Source: Methanoculleus sp. UBA430 | GTDB taxonomy: Archaea; Halobacteriota; Methanomicrobia; Methanomicrobiales; Methanoculleaceae | DNA length: 57,205 bases | Assembly: GCF_002506585.1 (NCBI RefSeq) | Contig: NZ_DAXW01000005.1 | Span: forward strand, 15,308-72,512 | Direction of reading: 5' to 3' | In this document: in pieces, positions 48,195-56,315 of the stretch | Layout: each line of letters begins with the position of its first letter | Position numbering within the stretch: position 1 is the stretch's first letter | Program-made: the position numbers and the translations under genes | The notes under the pieces: generated by a model | The model's database searches: none | The model's input: the letters and a program-made list of their open reading frames with translations, nothing else | What the model was told of the DNA's origin: nothing

Positions 48195-48647
48195 TCATGT
48201 GGGAAACCCTCCTGAGTCGTACTGAATCACGTTCCATCCTGCACCGGTGGTGTTGCCGACGACGCCCTTCGTCGCCCCGATGCCGCCGATGGCGACTTTG
48301 CTTCTGATGCTGCCGCCCTGGACCTGGATCGCCTGGCTGGTCCCGTTCATCGCGACGTCCACGAAGTAACCCTTCCCGGCGACGTTGTCGGGGATGTCGA
48401 ACTTCGTCTCGATGGTCCCGTTGCCGGGCGCGATCACGTAGAGGTCCACGATCCGGGTGCTGACCCCGTTCCCGATGTCCACGAAGGCGTGGTAGCGGAG
48501 CTTGTCCGCCGGCCCCTCCATGAAGACGGCGTTGACGGTGAACATCATCACGATCATCAGCACGAGCAAGACGCCGCTGATGATGATATACTCCAGAAGC
48601 CGGGTGACGCCATCCTCGTTCGCCGGCTCAGTAATACACGGTCTCAT
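48195..48647 (-). CDS. Pseudopilin-like protein with one N-terminal helix
   Basis: This 150-residue protein begins MRPCITEPANEDGVTRLLEY, then helix IIISGVLLVLMIVMMFTVNA, then a beta-rich domain (RIVDLYVIAPGNGTIETKFD, KGYFVDVAMNGTSQAIQV). The NEDG directly before the helix matches the neighbours, and cleavage around that point by a prepilin peptidase is possible. The frame overlaps the preceding gene by 20 bases. Four N-x-S/T sites are candidate glycosylation sites. I know no function. Confidence 0.7.
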   Translation of the reverse strand: MRPCITEPANEDGVTRLLEYIIISGVLLVLMIVMMFTVNAVFMEGPADKLRYHAFVDIGNGVSTRIVDLYVIAPGNGTIETKFDIPDNVAGKGYFVDVAMNGTSQAIQVQGGSIRSKVAIGGIGATKGVVGNTTGAGWNVIQYDSGGFPT

Positions 48648-49011
48648 TGTATACCGTCACCCCGTTGTTGTAATGGATCTTGACCGGGTGGAGCCAGCGG
48701 CCGGAGACGTGCTGCGGGTCGCCCGCCGAGAAACTCACCACGGCGTTCTTCCGCTCGAGGGAAATCGCGACGATGTCTTTCTGAATGTCTGCACACTGTC
48801 CGGGGGCCAGGGTCGTGGAGGCATTGACGTAGTCGAAGACCGCCTCCCGCAGGTCCCGGATATCGTTCTTCGAGAACTCGAGCACTCCCTCTGCGGTCGT
48901 CTGCCCGACGAGCGCCGACTGGTTGATGATCAGCGCGAGGAAGAACATCCCGACCGCGACGAGGAGGCCCATCAGGACGATCCACTGGCCGTCTTCGTTC
49001 ATGCACGCCAT
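48628..49011 (-). CDS. Pseudopilin-like protein with NEDG motif
   Basis: The 127-residue product starts MACMNEDGQWIVLMGLLVAV and continues with helix GMFFLALIINQSALVGQ. The outer part (LREAVFDYVNASTTLAPGQC, VVSFSAGDPQHVSGRWLHPV) is short. It overlaps both neighbours (13 bases with the preceding gene and 20 with the next), so the cluster is translated as a coupled block. The start might also be the ATG four codons on (MNEDG). Family unknown to me beyond the N-terminal pattern. Confidence 0.7.
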   Translation of the reverse strand: MACMNEDGQWIVLMGLLVAVGMFFLALIINQSALVGQTTAEGVLEFSKNDIRDLREAVFDYVNASTTLAPGQCADIQKDIVAISLERKNAVVSFSAGDPQHVSGRWLHPVKIHYNNGVTVYNETVYY

Positions 49012-49529
49012 AACAGCACCTCCACGAGGACGGCTTTAGAGCGGGTGTTTGACATATCAATAGGTATGCCGGGGGGCTTCTCAGTTGGCAACTGCACCCA
49101 CCGGGTCACCCGGACCGTGTTCTCGCGCCCGGTGAACTCCGGGTCCGGCGAGGAGAGCGGAGTCGTGTTTACGCTGCCGCCCGTTGTTCTGTAGGAGAGG
49201 TAGACCTGGGCCCGGAGGTTATCATCCGGGTCTCCGGATCGCATCTTACAGCCGGCGAGGAACCTGTCCCGGAGAGTGTTACCTCCCATCATGACTCTGG
49301 TTCCGTTCTTGACAAACCCGACCAGCTCGCTCGTACCTCTGTTGGTATCCGGCGTATCCATCATCGCCAGCACGTCGCTCCCGAGCTGCTCAAGCTGCAT
49401 ATCCGGTATGTGCGTATCCCCCGCGGTGTAGACGCTCGTCGTGCTGACGACGATATACGCCGTCAGGAGCATGATGACCCCGGCCGCAATCCCCTCCATC
49501 GTGTAGAGCTGCCCCGCGTCGTTCACCAT
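48999..49529 (-). CDS. Pseudopilin-like protein (DUF7288-type) with NDAG motif
   Basis: This 176-residue protein starts MVNDAGQLYTMEGIAAGVIM, then LLTAYIVVSTTSVYTAG as the hydrophobic helix, then an outside part with DMQLEQLGSDVLAMMDTPDT and LRAQVYLSYRTTGGSVNTTP. The pattern DxGQLYTMEGIAAGxIM, with a helix of about 20 residues and the segment LEQLGxDVLxMMD, recurs in archaeal proteins labelled DUF7288. The start overlaps the previous gene by seven bases. Confidence 0.75.
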   Translation of the reverse strand: MVNDAGQLYTMEGIAAGVIMLLTAYIVVSTTSVYTAGDTHIPDMQLEQLGSDVLAMMDTPDTNRGTSELVGFVKNGTRVMMGGNTLRDRFLAGCKMRSGDPDDNLRAQVYLSYRTTGGSVNTTPLSSPDPEFTGRENTVRVTRWVQLPTEKPPGIPIDMSNTRSKAVLVEVLLWRA

Positions 49530-50551
49530 ATCGCCACCTCCAGGACCCCGGTCGAGAGAACGGGGAGGATATCGTCATCATAGTCGTAGGTGCCGTTCAG
49601 CGTGGTCCGCTGATCAGGGCTGTCATCGAAGACGAACCGGATATCCAGGATGCTGTTCTGGTCCAGGGTGAAGAGCGAGGTCGCCGCCGGGTTCAGGACC
49701 AGAGAGATATTGGAGTTGACCGGCACGTCCGGTTTGAGCGAGTGCGGGGTCTGGGTGCCGTCGATGCGCAGGGTGTAGAGGTCCGGGTCCGTCGTGTCGT
49801 ACGAGAACGGGATGCGGGTGAACCGCGGGTTCGGCCTCGTCGGGTCCATCTTCCAGAACGTCACGTTCTGGAGCGTCGCTCCCGTGTTGGAATCGATGAG
49901 ATACCCGGTCATATTGATATTGACCGTCACCGGATCGGTCCTCGGATCGATCCGGTAGGCGGCGCTGACGGACTGGTTCAGCAGCTGGCTGAAGTTGAGC
50001 CGGACGGTGAACATCGGGGGGATCGAAGGGTTAAGTGTGGTATCATTGTAGTCGTCGTCATAACCGATCTCCGCCACCCCGGGCTCCTTGATCTTCACCA
50101 CCCGGCGGATGTAGCCGTAGCCGGGGGGGAGGGGATCGCCGGTCTGATTGAGCTCGTAGCTCCCATCCGGGTTTGAGATGTTGAGCGAAAAATTGTAGGA
50201 GTAAGGAATGTCGCCGAAGATCGCCTTGCTGCGGTAGTCCTCCGGGGCGAAGAACCCCGCTTCAAAGAACCTCTCCACCTTCGCCGAGAGGAGGATGTTC
50301 GGGGTCTCCTTGGAGACCGCAAGCCCCATCCGCTGAATCTCGTCCTTATGATCCGGATCGTTCATCTCCCAGGGGGGATAGACCGGCCAGCCGGGGTCCT
50401 CGACGAGGATCACCCCCGTCCGGTAGGCGACTGCGTCGTAGTCGATCCCGCTGCTCTCGAGGCCTGCAAGGAGCCCCGGCACCATGCTCACCACCATGAT
50501 CAGGGCGAGCATGAAGATCGTGAACCCCACGAGGAAGTCAAGCGACAGCAC
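49523..50551 (-). CDS. Pseudopilin-like protein (DUF7287-type), largest of the set
   Basis: The 342-residue protein begins (ADDG)VLSLDFLVGFTIFMLALIMV, a single hydrophobic helix, and then a large outer domain with many Asn/Thr sites (FSLNISNPDGSYELNQTGDP, TVNINMTGYLIDSNTGATLQ). SLDFLVGFTIF is characteristic of archaeal DUF7287 proteins. GTG 50551 is the first standard start; the matching ADDG motif lies just upstream in frame and would need a non-standard start (ATA) behind GGAGGTGG at 50578-50585. The gene follows the lipoprotein gene by 17 bases. Confidence 0.75.
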   Translation of the reverse strand: MLSLDFLVGFTIFMLALIMVVSMVPGLLAGLESSGIDYDAVAYRTGVILVEDPGWPVYPPWEMNDPDHKDEIQRMGLAVSKETPNILLSAKVERFFEAGFFAPEDYRSKAIFGDIPYSYNFSLNISNPDGSYELNQTGDPLPPGYGYIRRVVKIKEPGVAEIGYDDDYNDTTLNPSIPPMFTVRLNFSQLLNQSVSAAYRIDPRTDPVTVNINMTGYLIDSNTGATLQNVTFWKMDPTRPNPRFTRIPFSYDTTDPDLYTLRIDGTQTPHSLKPDVPVNSNISLVLNPAATSLFTLDQNSILDIRFVFDDSPDQRTTLNGTYDYDDDILPVLSTGVLEVAIW

Positions 50552-50568
50552 CCCGTCGTCCGCCGTTC

Positions 50569-51231
50569 TTATACGACCACCTCCCCGGTGTCCGAGCGGA
50601 ACACGAGGGTCTCCATCCCCGCGTCCGAACGGATGGTGACGGTGTAGACCCCCTCGGCGAGCGCAATATCGACCGTGTCGGCACCGAGTTCCGTCATCGC
50701 GGCCGAGAGCGTCTCATTCGCGAGAAGCTCCTCCGGGGGGAGAACCGCGGTGAGGTTCACCTCTTCCGCGGGCAGGGGGGCCGGGAGCGAGATCTCCTTC
50801 CAGCCCGCGATACCGAACGTGACCCAGCGGACCTCCTCCCCGTCCCGGAGGCCGAGCGCCCAGGAGGTCGCCCGGCCGTCCGGGTCCGCGCCGGTCCCGA
50901 GCACCAGGTGCACCTTGGCGCCGGTGACGTCGAGGCCGCCCTCAGCCCCGAGCAGGTCGAGTTCCGCAAGGGCCGCAGTGAGGGTCGTGCCCTCCGAGGG
51001 TTCCGGCAGATCGATGGGGGTGATGCCGCCGCCCGGCGGTGGTGGGGACGCACCGAGGCAGCCGCAGACGGTACAGAAGATGCAGAGTGCGGCAAGAAGT
51101 GCCAGAACGCCCCCGGAGGTTCGTATCTTTTCAAAGCACGGGGACTCCCGACCGGTACGGGTAAGGCTGATATCGTCGACCTTCGTTCGAACTGCATCGG
51201 ACCATCGTGGGGGCATCCAGGACTCCTCCAT
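50569..51231 (-). CDS. Lipoprotein, first gene of the pilin-like operon
   Basis: The 220-residue product has a central hydrophobic export signal (GVLALLAALCIFCTVCGCLG) ending in a lipobox-like TVCGC, and then PPPPGGGITPIDLPEPSEGT. The mature part is mostly beta (GAKVHLVLGTGADPDGRATS, VRWVTFGIAGWKEISLPAPL, GVYTVTIRSDAGMETLVFRS). The start ATG 51231 gives about 40 residues before the signal, so a later start may be used. It lies directly ahead of the pseudopilin-like genes and may anchor or shield their assembly at the membrane. No family known. Confidence 0.65.
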   Translation of the reverse strand: MEESWMPPRWSDAVRTKVDDISLTRTGRESPCFEKIRTSGGVLALLAALCIFCTVCGCLGASPPPPGGGITPIDLPEPSEGTTLTAALAELDLLGAEGGLDVTGAKVHLVLGTGADPDGRATSWALGLRDGEEVRWVTFGIAGWKEISLPAPLPAEEVNLTAVLPPEELLANETLSAAMTELGADTVDIALAEGVYTVTIRSDAGMETLVFRSDTGEVVV

Positions 51232-51287
51232 GCCGCGAGCCGCCGGGTTCGACCGACGGCTGTTGAGGTAGAGCAGTCATTATACGC

Positions 51288-51308
51288 GATGGTGTATATA
51301 TAACCATC
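51288..51308 (-). promoter_or_regulatory. Promoter with inverted repeat over the TATA box of the pilin-like operon
   Basis: TATATATAC (minus strand) is enclosed by the perfect arms GATGGT (51288-51293) and ACCATC (51303-51308). The TATA box is about 65-70 bases before the ATG of the lipoprotein gene. Confidence 0.5.
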
Positions 51309-51421
51309 TCACATGCCCCGTCAACATTCTGCCGTTCGGGCCGGATATGGGAAATGTGCAGGTATCCCGCGGCAAAAACATTTCGCCGGAGGTGCGCTTT
51401 TTCAGCCCGGAACGCCCCGGT

Positions 51422-51431
51422 CTATATATAC
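51422..51431 (+). promoter_or_regulatory. TATA-like element upstream of fmdE
   Basis: CTATATATAC in a GC-rich setting with near-palindromic flanks CCGGT and ACTGG. A second candidate, AAGATTTATCC at 51468-51478, is closer to the fmdE start and may be the main promoter. Confidence 0.35.
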
Positions 51432-51515
51432 TGGAGGGGCCGGTCTGCGGCCTCCGCCGCGGTGTCGTAAGATTTATCCCCCAGTTCGTAACAACAGACT
51501 GTGCAGGGTAAGCAA

Positions 51516-52157
51516 ATGAGTACTATCACATCCCCTGGCACACCGGGAGAAGGACACGGACGGTTCGCCGAAGCGGCCGCCTTCCATGGTCACGTCTGCC
51601 CCGGCCTCGCGCTGGGATACCGGGCGGCCGAGACCGCCCTCGAGCGACTCCGCTCCGGCCGGGCTGAGGACGAGGAACTCGTCACCATCGCCGAGACCGA
51701 CGCCTGCGGCGTCGACGCCATCCAGGTCCTGACGGGATGCACCGCTGGAAAAGGAAACCTCTTCTTCAAGGACTACGGGAAGCACGCCTTCACGTTCATC
51801 AACCGCCGAACCGGCGATGCGGTTCGGGTGGCGGCAAACCCGTCGTTTAACATCGACTCACTCGACCCCGGCCTCGCGCCGCTCCGGGCGCGGGTGATGC
51901 AGGGGCGGGCCTCCGACAAGGAGCACGCCGAGTTCCATGAGCGGACAGGTCGCATCGTTGAGGCTCTCCTTCATATGCCCGCAGAGGAGCTCTTCTCCAT
52001 CCAAAACGTCGACGTCGAGATCCCGGAGCGGGCCCGGATCTTCCGGTCGGTGCCGTGCGCAAAATGCGGCGAGATGACCGCCGAGTCCCGGGTCCGGGTC
52101 GAAGACGGCGAACTCGTCTGTTACGCCTGCTCGACGGAGTACTCCCGGCGTGGGTGA
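51516..52157 (+). CDS. FmdE-family protein (formylmethanofuran dehydrogenase subunit E)
   Basis: The 213-residue protein has the FmdE domain: FAEAAAFHGHVCPGLALGYR with the conserved H-x-H-x-C-P-G motif, ETDACGVDAIQVLTGCTAGK, NLFFKDYGKHAFTF, and a C-terminal zinc ribbon (CAKCGEMTAESR and CYACS). FmdE co-occurs with the molybdenum or tungsten formylmethanofuran dehydrogenase of the first methanogenic step, although its exact role is open. The start is ATG 51516; GTG 51501 is possible. No other fmd or fwd gene is in the window. Confidence 0.9.
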   Translation: MSTITSPGTPGEGHGRFAEAAAFHGHVCPGLALGYRAAETALERLRSGRAEDEELVTIAETDACGVDAIQVLTGCTAGKGNLFFKDYGKHAFTFINRRTGDAVRVAANPSFNIDSLDPGLAPLRARVMQGRASDKEHAEFHERTGRIVEALLHMPAEELFSIQNVDVEIPERARIFRSVPCAKCGEMTAESRVRVEDGELVCYACSTEYSRRG

Positions 52158-52169
52158 GGGATCTCCTCC

Positions 52170-53042
52170 TCACCGCACTATTTTTGCGATCGGGATCTCG
52201 AGGATGTCCTCGGCGCCCGCGGCCTTGAGCGGCGGTATGAGGCCGTTGACGAGCCCTTTCTGGACCACCGTCTGGATGCTGAAGTAGTCGATGCCGTGCA
52301 GCCTGCCGACGGTAGGCTTCTTCATGGCCGGGAGGACCTCGATGACGCGGTCGAGCGCGCTCGAGGGCACGTTCATCGTCAGGAGCACCTGGTGGCGGGC
52401 CTCGATCACCCCGAGGAGGAGGGTCGCGATCTCCTCGATCTCCCGACGCTTCTCCGGATCCCGGAGTGACTCGTGGTTTGCAAGGAGCGCGGTGTGCGAC
52501 TCCATGATCTGTCCGATGATCTTCAACCCGTTCTTCCTGAGCGTGCTCCCGGTCTCGGTGAGGTCGACGACGATGTCCATCAGGTCGGGGACCTTCGCCT
52601 CCGAGGCGCCGTAGGAGGGGAAGAGCCTGACGGGGACCCCGATGTCTGTAAAGAACCGCTCCGTGAGCCGGGGATACTCGGTCGTCACCCGGCTCTCCGG
52701 CCGGATGGCGGCGACCTCGTCGATAGGCTCGTCGCGGTGGACCGCCACCACGATCTTCACGTTCCCGTCCCCGGTCTTGCTGTAGGAGAGGTTCGCGACC
52801 TCTGTGACATCGGCGCCGCTCTCCTGCACCCAGTCGAGCCCCGATATCCCGAGGTCGAAGTAACCCATCTGGACGTAGAGCGGGATCTCCTGCGGCCGGA
52901 GGATCTTTACCTTCCCGATCCGGGGGTCGTTGATCCGGGGGTTGTAGTCGCGGTCGGTTCGCCTGACCTCGAGATCCGCCTCCTTGAAGAGCTGGAGCGT
53001 CTGCGCCTCAAGGCTCCCCTTCGGGAGCGCAATCGTTATCAT
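52170..53042 (-). CDS. hisG: ATP phosphoribosyltransferase (long form)
   Basis: HisG condenses ATP with PRPP to start histidine synthesis. The 290-residue long form has ITIALPKGSLEAQTLQLFKE, GYFDLGISGLDWVQE, the PRPP loop DIVVDLTETGSTLRKNGLKI and a C-terminal ACT-like regulatory domain (HQVLLTMNVPSSALDRVIEV, KPTVGRLHGIDYFSIQTVV) for histidine feedback. The start is ATG 53042. It needs no HisZ. It converges with fmdE and is followed by the DUF1015 gene upstream on the same strand, 46 bases apart. Confidence 0.95.
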   Translation of the reverse strand: MITIALPKGSLEAQTLQLFKEADLEVRRTDRDYNPRINDPRIGKVKILRPQEIPLYVQMGYFDLGISGLDWVQESGADVTEVANLSYSKTGDGNVKIVVAVHRDEPIDEVAAIRPESRVTTEYPRLTERFFTDIGVPVRLFPSYGASEAKVPDLMDIVVDLTETGSTLRKNGLKIIGQIMESHTALLANHESLRDPEKRREIEEIATLLLGVIEARHQVLLTMNVPSSALDRVIEVLPAMKKPTVGRLHGIDYFSIQTVVQKGLVNGLIPPLKAAGAEDILEIPIAKIVR

Positions 53043-53088
53043 GAAGAGATGATCGGGCGGAAAAAGGGTTAAATGTGGTGATATGGTT

Positions 53089-54351
53089 TCAGGCGATGGT
53101 GTGGATGACGAGCCCCGAGAGGAGTTTCGGCTCGAACCAGGTGGACTTCGGGGGCATAACGCCGTTCGCATCGGCGATCGCGAGCACCGTCTCGACCGGA
53201 ACCGGCTGCATGGCCACGGCGAAGGCGTACTCCCCGGAGTCCACGAGTTTCTCAAGGGCAGAGAGCGGTTTCGCCCCGCCCATGTAGTGGAGCCTCGGGT
53301 CGCCCCGGGGGTCGGCGATGCCGAGCATCCCTTCGAGGACATCCTTCTGCAGCACCGAGACGTCAAGCGACCCGATCAGGTCGGTGGGGTCTCGAACCGG
53401 CCGGGCGGCCTCGTACCAGGTCCCCTGCAGGTAGAAGTGCATGACATGCATCGGCACGTCTCCGGCCGCGAGCGGCGTGATCTGGTAGCCGGAGGAGTCG
53501 ACATTCCTGTAGGGGCGGATCTCCCACCCCGCCGCGAAGAGCGCGTCGACGAGGCCGGGGAGGGTGTAGTTGCCGAGGTCCGTAACAAGCCGGCTGTAGC
53601 CGTGGATGCGGACCCGGTCGTGGGCGAAGAGGACCGCCATGAACTTCCCGGCCTCCTCGGTGAACCTTCCCTCGCTCCGGCGCCGTTCCGCAACGTTCAC
53701 CGCCGACTTGGCCCGGTGGTGCCCGTCTGCGATATAAACCTCCGGAACGTTCGCAAAAAGGCCCTCGAGGCGGGAGAGGGTCGTCTCGTCGGTGAACCGG
53801 TAGACCTGGTGGAGCACGCCCGATGCGGTCGTGGTGCTTCCGTCAGGTTCCGCCTCGCCGATGAGGGAGTGAACGTAGGGGAAGATCCCCCCGGGATCGC
53901 GGTAGAGCAGGAAGACGAGGCCGGTGTTGGCGCCGACCACGTCGATGTGCCGGGTCCGGTCCTCCTCCTTGTCGTACCGGGTGAGTTCGTGCCGCCGGAT
54001 CCGGCGGTTCTCGTAGTCCTCTGTTCCCACGCAGCAGACCAGCCCGACGAACTCCTCGCCGTCCTGGACGGCCCGGTAGACGTACATCCCGGCCTGGGGG
54101 TCCTGTGCCATCAGGCCGTCTTCAAGCATGCTGAGGAAGACCTCCCGCGCCCGTTGGTAGACCCGGTCGTCGTGCGGGGGAAGGTCGGGGAGTTCGGCGT
54201 CGGGCCGGCTGACCCGCAGGAAACTCAGAGGGTTCTTCTCGATGCACTCCCGGGCCTCCTCTGCCGTCACCACATCGTAGGGCACGGAAGGAATCTCTTC
54301 GGCGTACCGTCGCTCCGGACGGACTGCCGCAAACCGATATATCTGAACCAT
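53089..54351 (-). CDS. DUF1015 family protein
   Basis: The 420-residue protein has the DUF1015 signatures: near the start IYRFAAVRPERRYAEEIPSV then PYDVVTAEEARE, in the middle VYIADGHHRAKSAVNVAERR, and GKFMAVLFAHDRVRIHGYSR. A conserved H-H-R segment resembling nucleases (DGHHR) marks the family; serine kinases of the SerK type share this superfamily, so a kinase or ParB-like nuclease role for free serine is conceivable. The start ATG 54351 is preferred. It precedes hisG and may be in one operon with it. Confidence 0.85.
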   Translation of the reverse strand: MVQIYRFAAVRPERRYAEEIPSVPYDVVTAEEARECIEKNPLSFLRVSRPDAELPDLPPHDDRVYQRAREVFLSMLEDGLMAQDPQAGMYVYRAVQDGEEFVGLVCCVGTEDYENRRIRRHELTRYDKEEDRTRHIDVVGANTGLVFLLYRDPGGIFPYVHSLIGEAEPDGSTTTASGVLHQVYRFTDETTLSRLEGLFANVPEVYIADGHHRAKSAVNVAERRRSEGRFTEEAGKFMAVLFAHDRVRIHGYSRLVTDLGNYTLPGLVDALFAAGWEIRPYRNVDSSGYQITPLAAGDVPMHVMHFYLQGTWYEAARPVRDPTDLIGSLDVSVLQKDVLEGMLGIADPRGDPRLHYMGGAKPLSALEKLVDSGEYAFAVAMQPVPVETVLAIADANGVMPPKSTWFEPKLLSGLVIHTIA

Positions 54352-54393
54352 AACTACCGCCACTCGTATGTGCCTACTATTTTGTCTTCTGAG

Positions 54394-54402
54394 ACTATAT
54401 TA
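54394..54402 (+). promoter_or_regulatory. TATA box of rimI
   Basis: ACTATATTAG, about 38 bases before the ATG at 54437 and directly upstream of an in-frame earlier ATG at 54404, supports the later start. Confidence 0.45.
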
Positions 54403-54436
54403 GATGAGGCACTCCATGAGGGAGCGATCGGTAACT

Positions 54437-54901
54437 ATGATGCCGCTTCAACTTACTATTCACCGGGCGCAGCCCGTAGACATTCCGCAGGTAGTTGCCG
54501 TCGAGAAGGTAGCGTTCGTCGATCCCTGGGACGAGAGAACGTTCCGGGAGTCGCTCGCGTACTACCCGGAGACGTTCTTTGTGGCCAGAAACAACGGGGA
54601 CCTGGCCGGGTTCGTTGCAGGGGGCATTGAAGACACGGGAGAAGAGGTATACGGGCATATCATGAACCTCGCGGTCGCCCCGGATTACCGGCGCCAGGGG
54701 ATCGGGCAGCACCTCATCCGCCGCCTGGAACAGGAGTATACGGTTCTCGGTGCAAGCGGCGTCCAGCTCGAGGTCCGTGTCACCAACACCGGCGCCCAGG
54801 AGTTCTACCGCCGCCTCGGTTACCAGGCGGTCTTCCAGATCGCCGGCTACTACGCCAACGAGGAGGATGCCCTGGTTATGATGAAGTGGTTCCGGTTCTA
54901 A
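54437..54901 (+). CDS. rimI: Ribosomal protein alanine N-acetyltransferase-like GNAT
   Basis: The 154-residue GNAT enzyme acetylates protein N-termini. It has IHRAQPVDIPQVVAVEKVAF then DPWDERTFRE, the acetyl-CoA loop LAVAPDYRRQGIGQHLIRRL and the C-terminal LEVRVTNTGAQEFYRRLGYQ. These are close to RimI/Ard1-like proteins of archaea. ATG 54437 and 54440 are adjacent; 54404 is ahead of the likely transcription start. It ends at the repeat block separating it from hmgA. Confidence 0.85.
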   Translation: MMPLQLTIHRAQPVDIPQVVAVEKVAFVDPWDERTFRESLAYYPETFFVARNNGDLAGFVAGGIEDTGEEVYGHIMNLAVAPDYRRQGIGQHLIRRLEQEYTVLGASGVQLEVRVTNTGAQEFYRRLGYQAVFQIAGYYANEEDALVMMKWFRF

Positions 54902-54904
54902 GAC

Positions 54905-55055
54905 GCGACTGCCGGAACGGCAGGAGCGGGAGAAAACGTGGAGCGTTTTCGACTCGCGATGGTTCGTAGAACGACGTTCCAGAGGAACGGAGTTCTGGAA
55001 ACCCGTGGGGTTTCGAGAACCGGAGCGGGAGCACCGGAGGTGCGAAGCCGGAACC
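54905..55055. repeat. Tandem-hairpin repeat block between rimI and hmgA
   Basis: On the minus strand: TTCGCACCTCCGGTGCTC, CCGCTCCGGTTCTCGAAACC, the hairpin GAAACCCCACGGGTTTC, then AACTCCGTTCCTCTGGAAC, ACCATCGCGAGTCG, GAAAACGCTCCACGTTTTC and CTCCCGCTCCTGCC. These are the modules of the array at 13555, here between two convergent genes, starting three bases after the rimI stop. Confidence 0.7.
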
Positions 55056-55063
55056 GCATTCGC

Positions 55064-56272
55064 TTATCCCCGACCGTGCTCCTGGTGAGCCCGGGCCAGG
55101 TGCTGGGCCGCGAGGGCGCCGAGGAGGGAGAGTTCCCCGGCAAGCACCCCGGCGGCAACGATCTCGGCGAACGCCTTCGCGTGGGCTCCCGGCGGGTCGC
55201 CGCCCCCGGCGACGCCGAGCATCGCGAGGCATTCGTGCTGGGTATCGACCCCCGTCCCGCCCCCGACGGTCCCCACCGGGAGGGAGGGGAGGGTGACCGA
55301 GACATAGACCCCGCCTTCCACCCGGTCGACGGTGGTGATCGCGGTGCTCCCCTCGACGACGTGGGCGGGGTCCTGCCCGCAGGCGATGAACGTCGCGGCG
55401 ACGACGTTTGCCGCCTGGGCGTTGAACCCGAACGAGGCCGCCCGCGCCGAGCCCACCAGGTTCTTCCTGTAGTTGACCTCGGCGAGGGTCTCCGCATTGG
55501 TCTTCAAGAGGTCGGCGACCATCGCGTCGGTGAGCCGCACGCCCGCGACCACGGTCTTCCCCCGGCCCCGGACCAGGTTGATCGCCGCGGGTTTCTTGTC
55601 GGTGCACATGTTCCCGGAGGTGGCGACGAGGCGGGCCCCGGTCTCCCGCTCGATGAACTCCCCTACCTTCTGGCCTGCGATCGTCACCATGTTCATGCCC
55701 ATGGCGTCCTTGGTGTCGAACTCGATCCGGATGAAGACGTTTGTCCCGGCAACGTAGGTGACGGCTTCAAGGAACTCCCCATGTCGTGTGGTGCTCTGCG
55801 CGGTCTCGCGGATCTCGGCGGCGTGCTCCTCGACCCAGGCGACCACTTCGCGGGCGTGGACGACGTCACGGGCGGCAAAGACCGGCGCCCGCGTCATCCC
55901 GTCCCGCATGATCCGCACGTCCGCACCGCCCGCCCGGCTGATCAGGGAGCACCCGCGGTTCACCGAGGCGACGAGCGCCCCTTCGGTCGTCGCAAGGGGG
56001 AGATAGTACGACCCGGCGGCATACTCGCCCTTCACCCGGAGTGGCCCCGCGACGCCGAGCGGCACCTGCACCGTGCCGATCATGTTCTCGATGTTGCGCT
56101 TCACCACCCGGTCGATCCCGATGGAGAACGACCCCACTGCGGGGAGAGAGGTGCCGGTCTCGCCCTCGATGAACGCCCGCCGCACCCGGACCGCTTCGTC
56201 GGGCGGGAGTTCCTTCTCAAGCGCATAGAGTTTGAGGGAGCCGTCTTTCAGCCTCTCGATGTACTCATCCAT
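55064..56272 (-). CDS. hmgA: 3-hydroxy-3-methylglutaryl-CoA reductase
   Basis: This class I enzyme makes mevalonate for archaeal isoprenoid lipids. The 402-residue protein has ENMIGTVQVPLGVAGPL, the catalytic Glu region in LATTEGALVASVNRG, the NADPH loop FDTKDAMGMNMVTIAG, SGNMCTDKKPAAIN with the Lys, GQDPAHVVEGSTAITT and the C-terminal QHLARAH with the His. All core motifs are intact. It is divergent from trm5 with only 40 bases between starts, holding the promoters of both. Confidence 0.95.
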   Translation of the reverse strand: MDEYIERLKDGSLKLYALEKELPPDEAVRVRRAFIEGETGTSLPAVGSFSIGIDRVVKRNIENMIGTVQVPLGVAGPLRVKGEYAAGSYYLPLATTEGALVASVNRGCSLISRAGGADVRIMRDGMTRAPVFAARDVVHAREVVAWVEEHAAEIRETAQSTTRHGEFLEAVTYVAGTNVFIRIEFDTKDAMGMNMVTIAGQKVGEFIERETGARLVATSGNMCTDKKPAAINLVRGRGKTVVAGVRLTDAMVADLLKTNAETLAEVNYRKNLVGSARAASFGFNAQAANVVAATFIACGQDPAHVVEGSTAITTVDRVEGGVYVSVTLPSLPVGTVGGGTGVDTQHECLAMLGVAGGGDPPGAHAKAFAEIVAAGVLAGELSLLGALAAQHLARAHQEHGRG

Positions 56273-56315
56273 GAATAGTATGAGATCGCATACCTAAAGA
56301 TGGCTGGTGGTCGAC

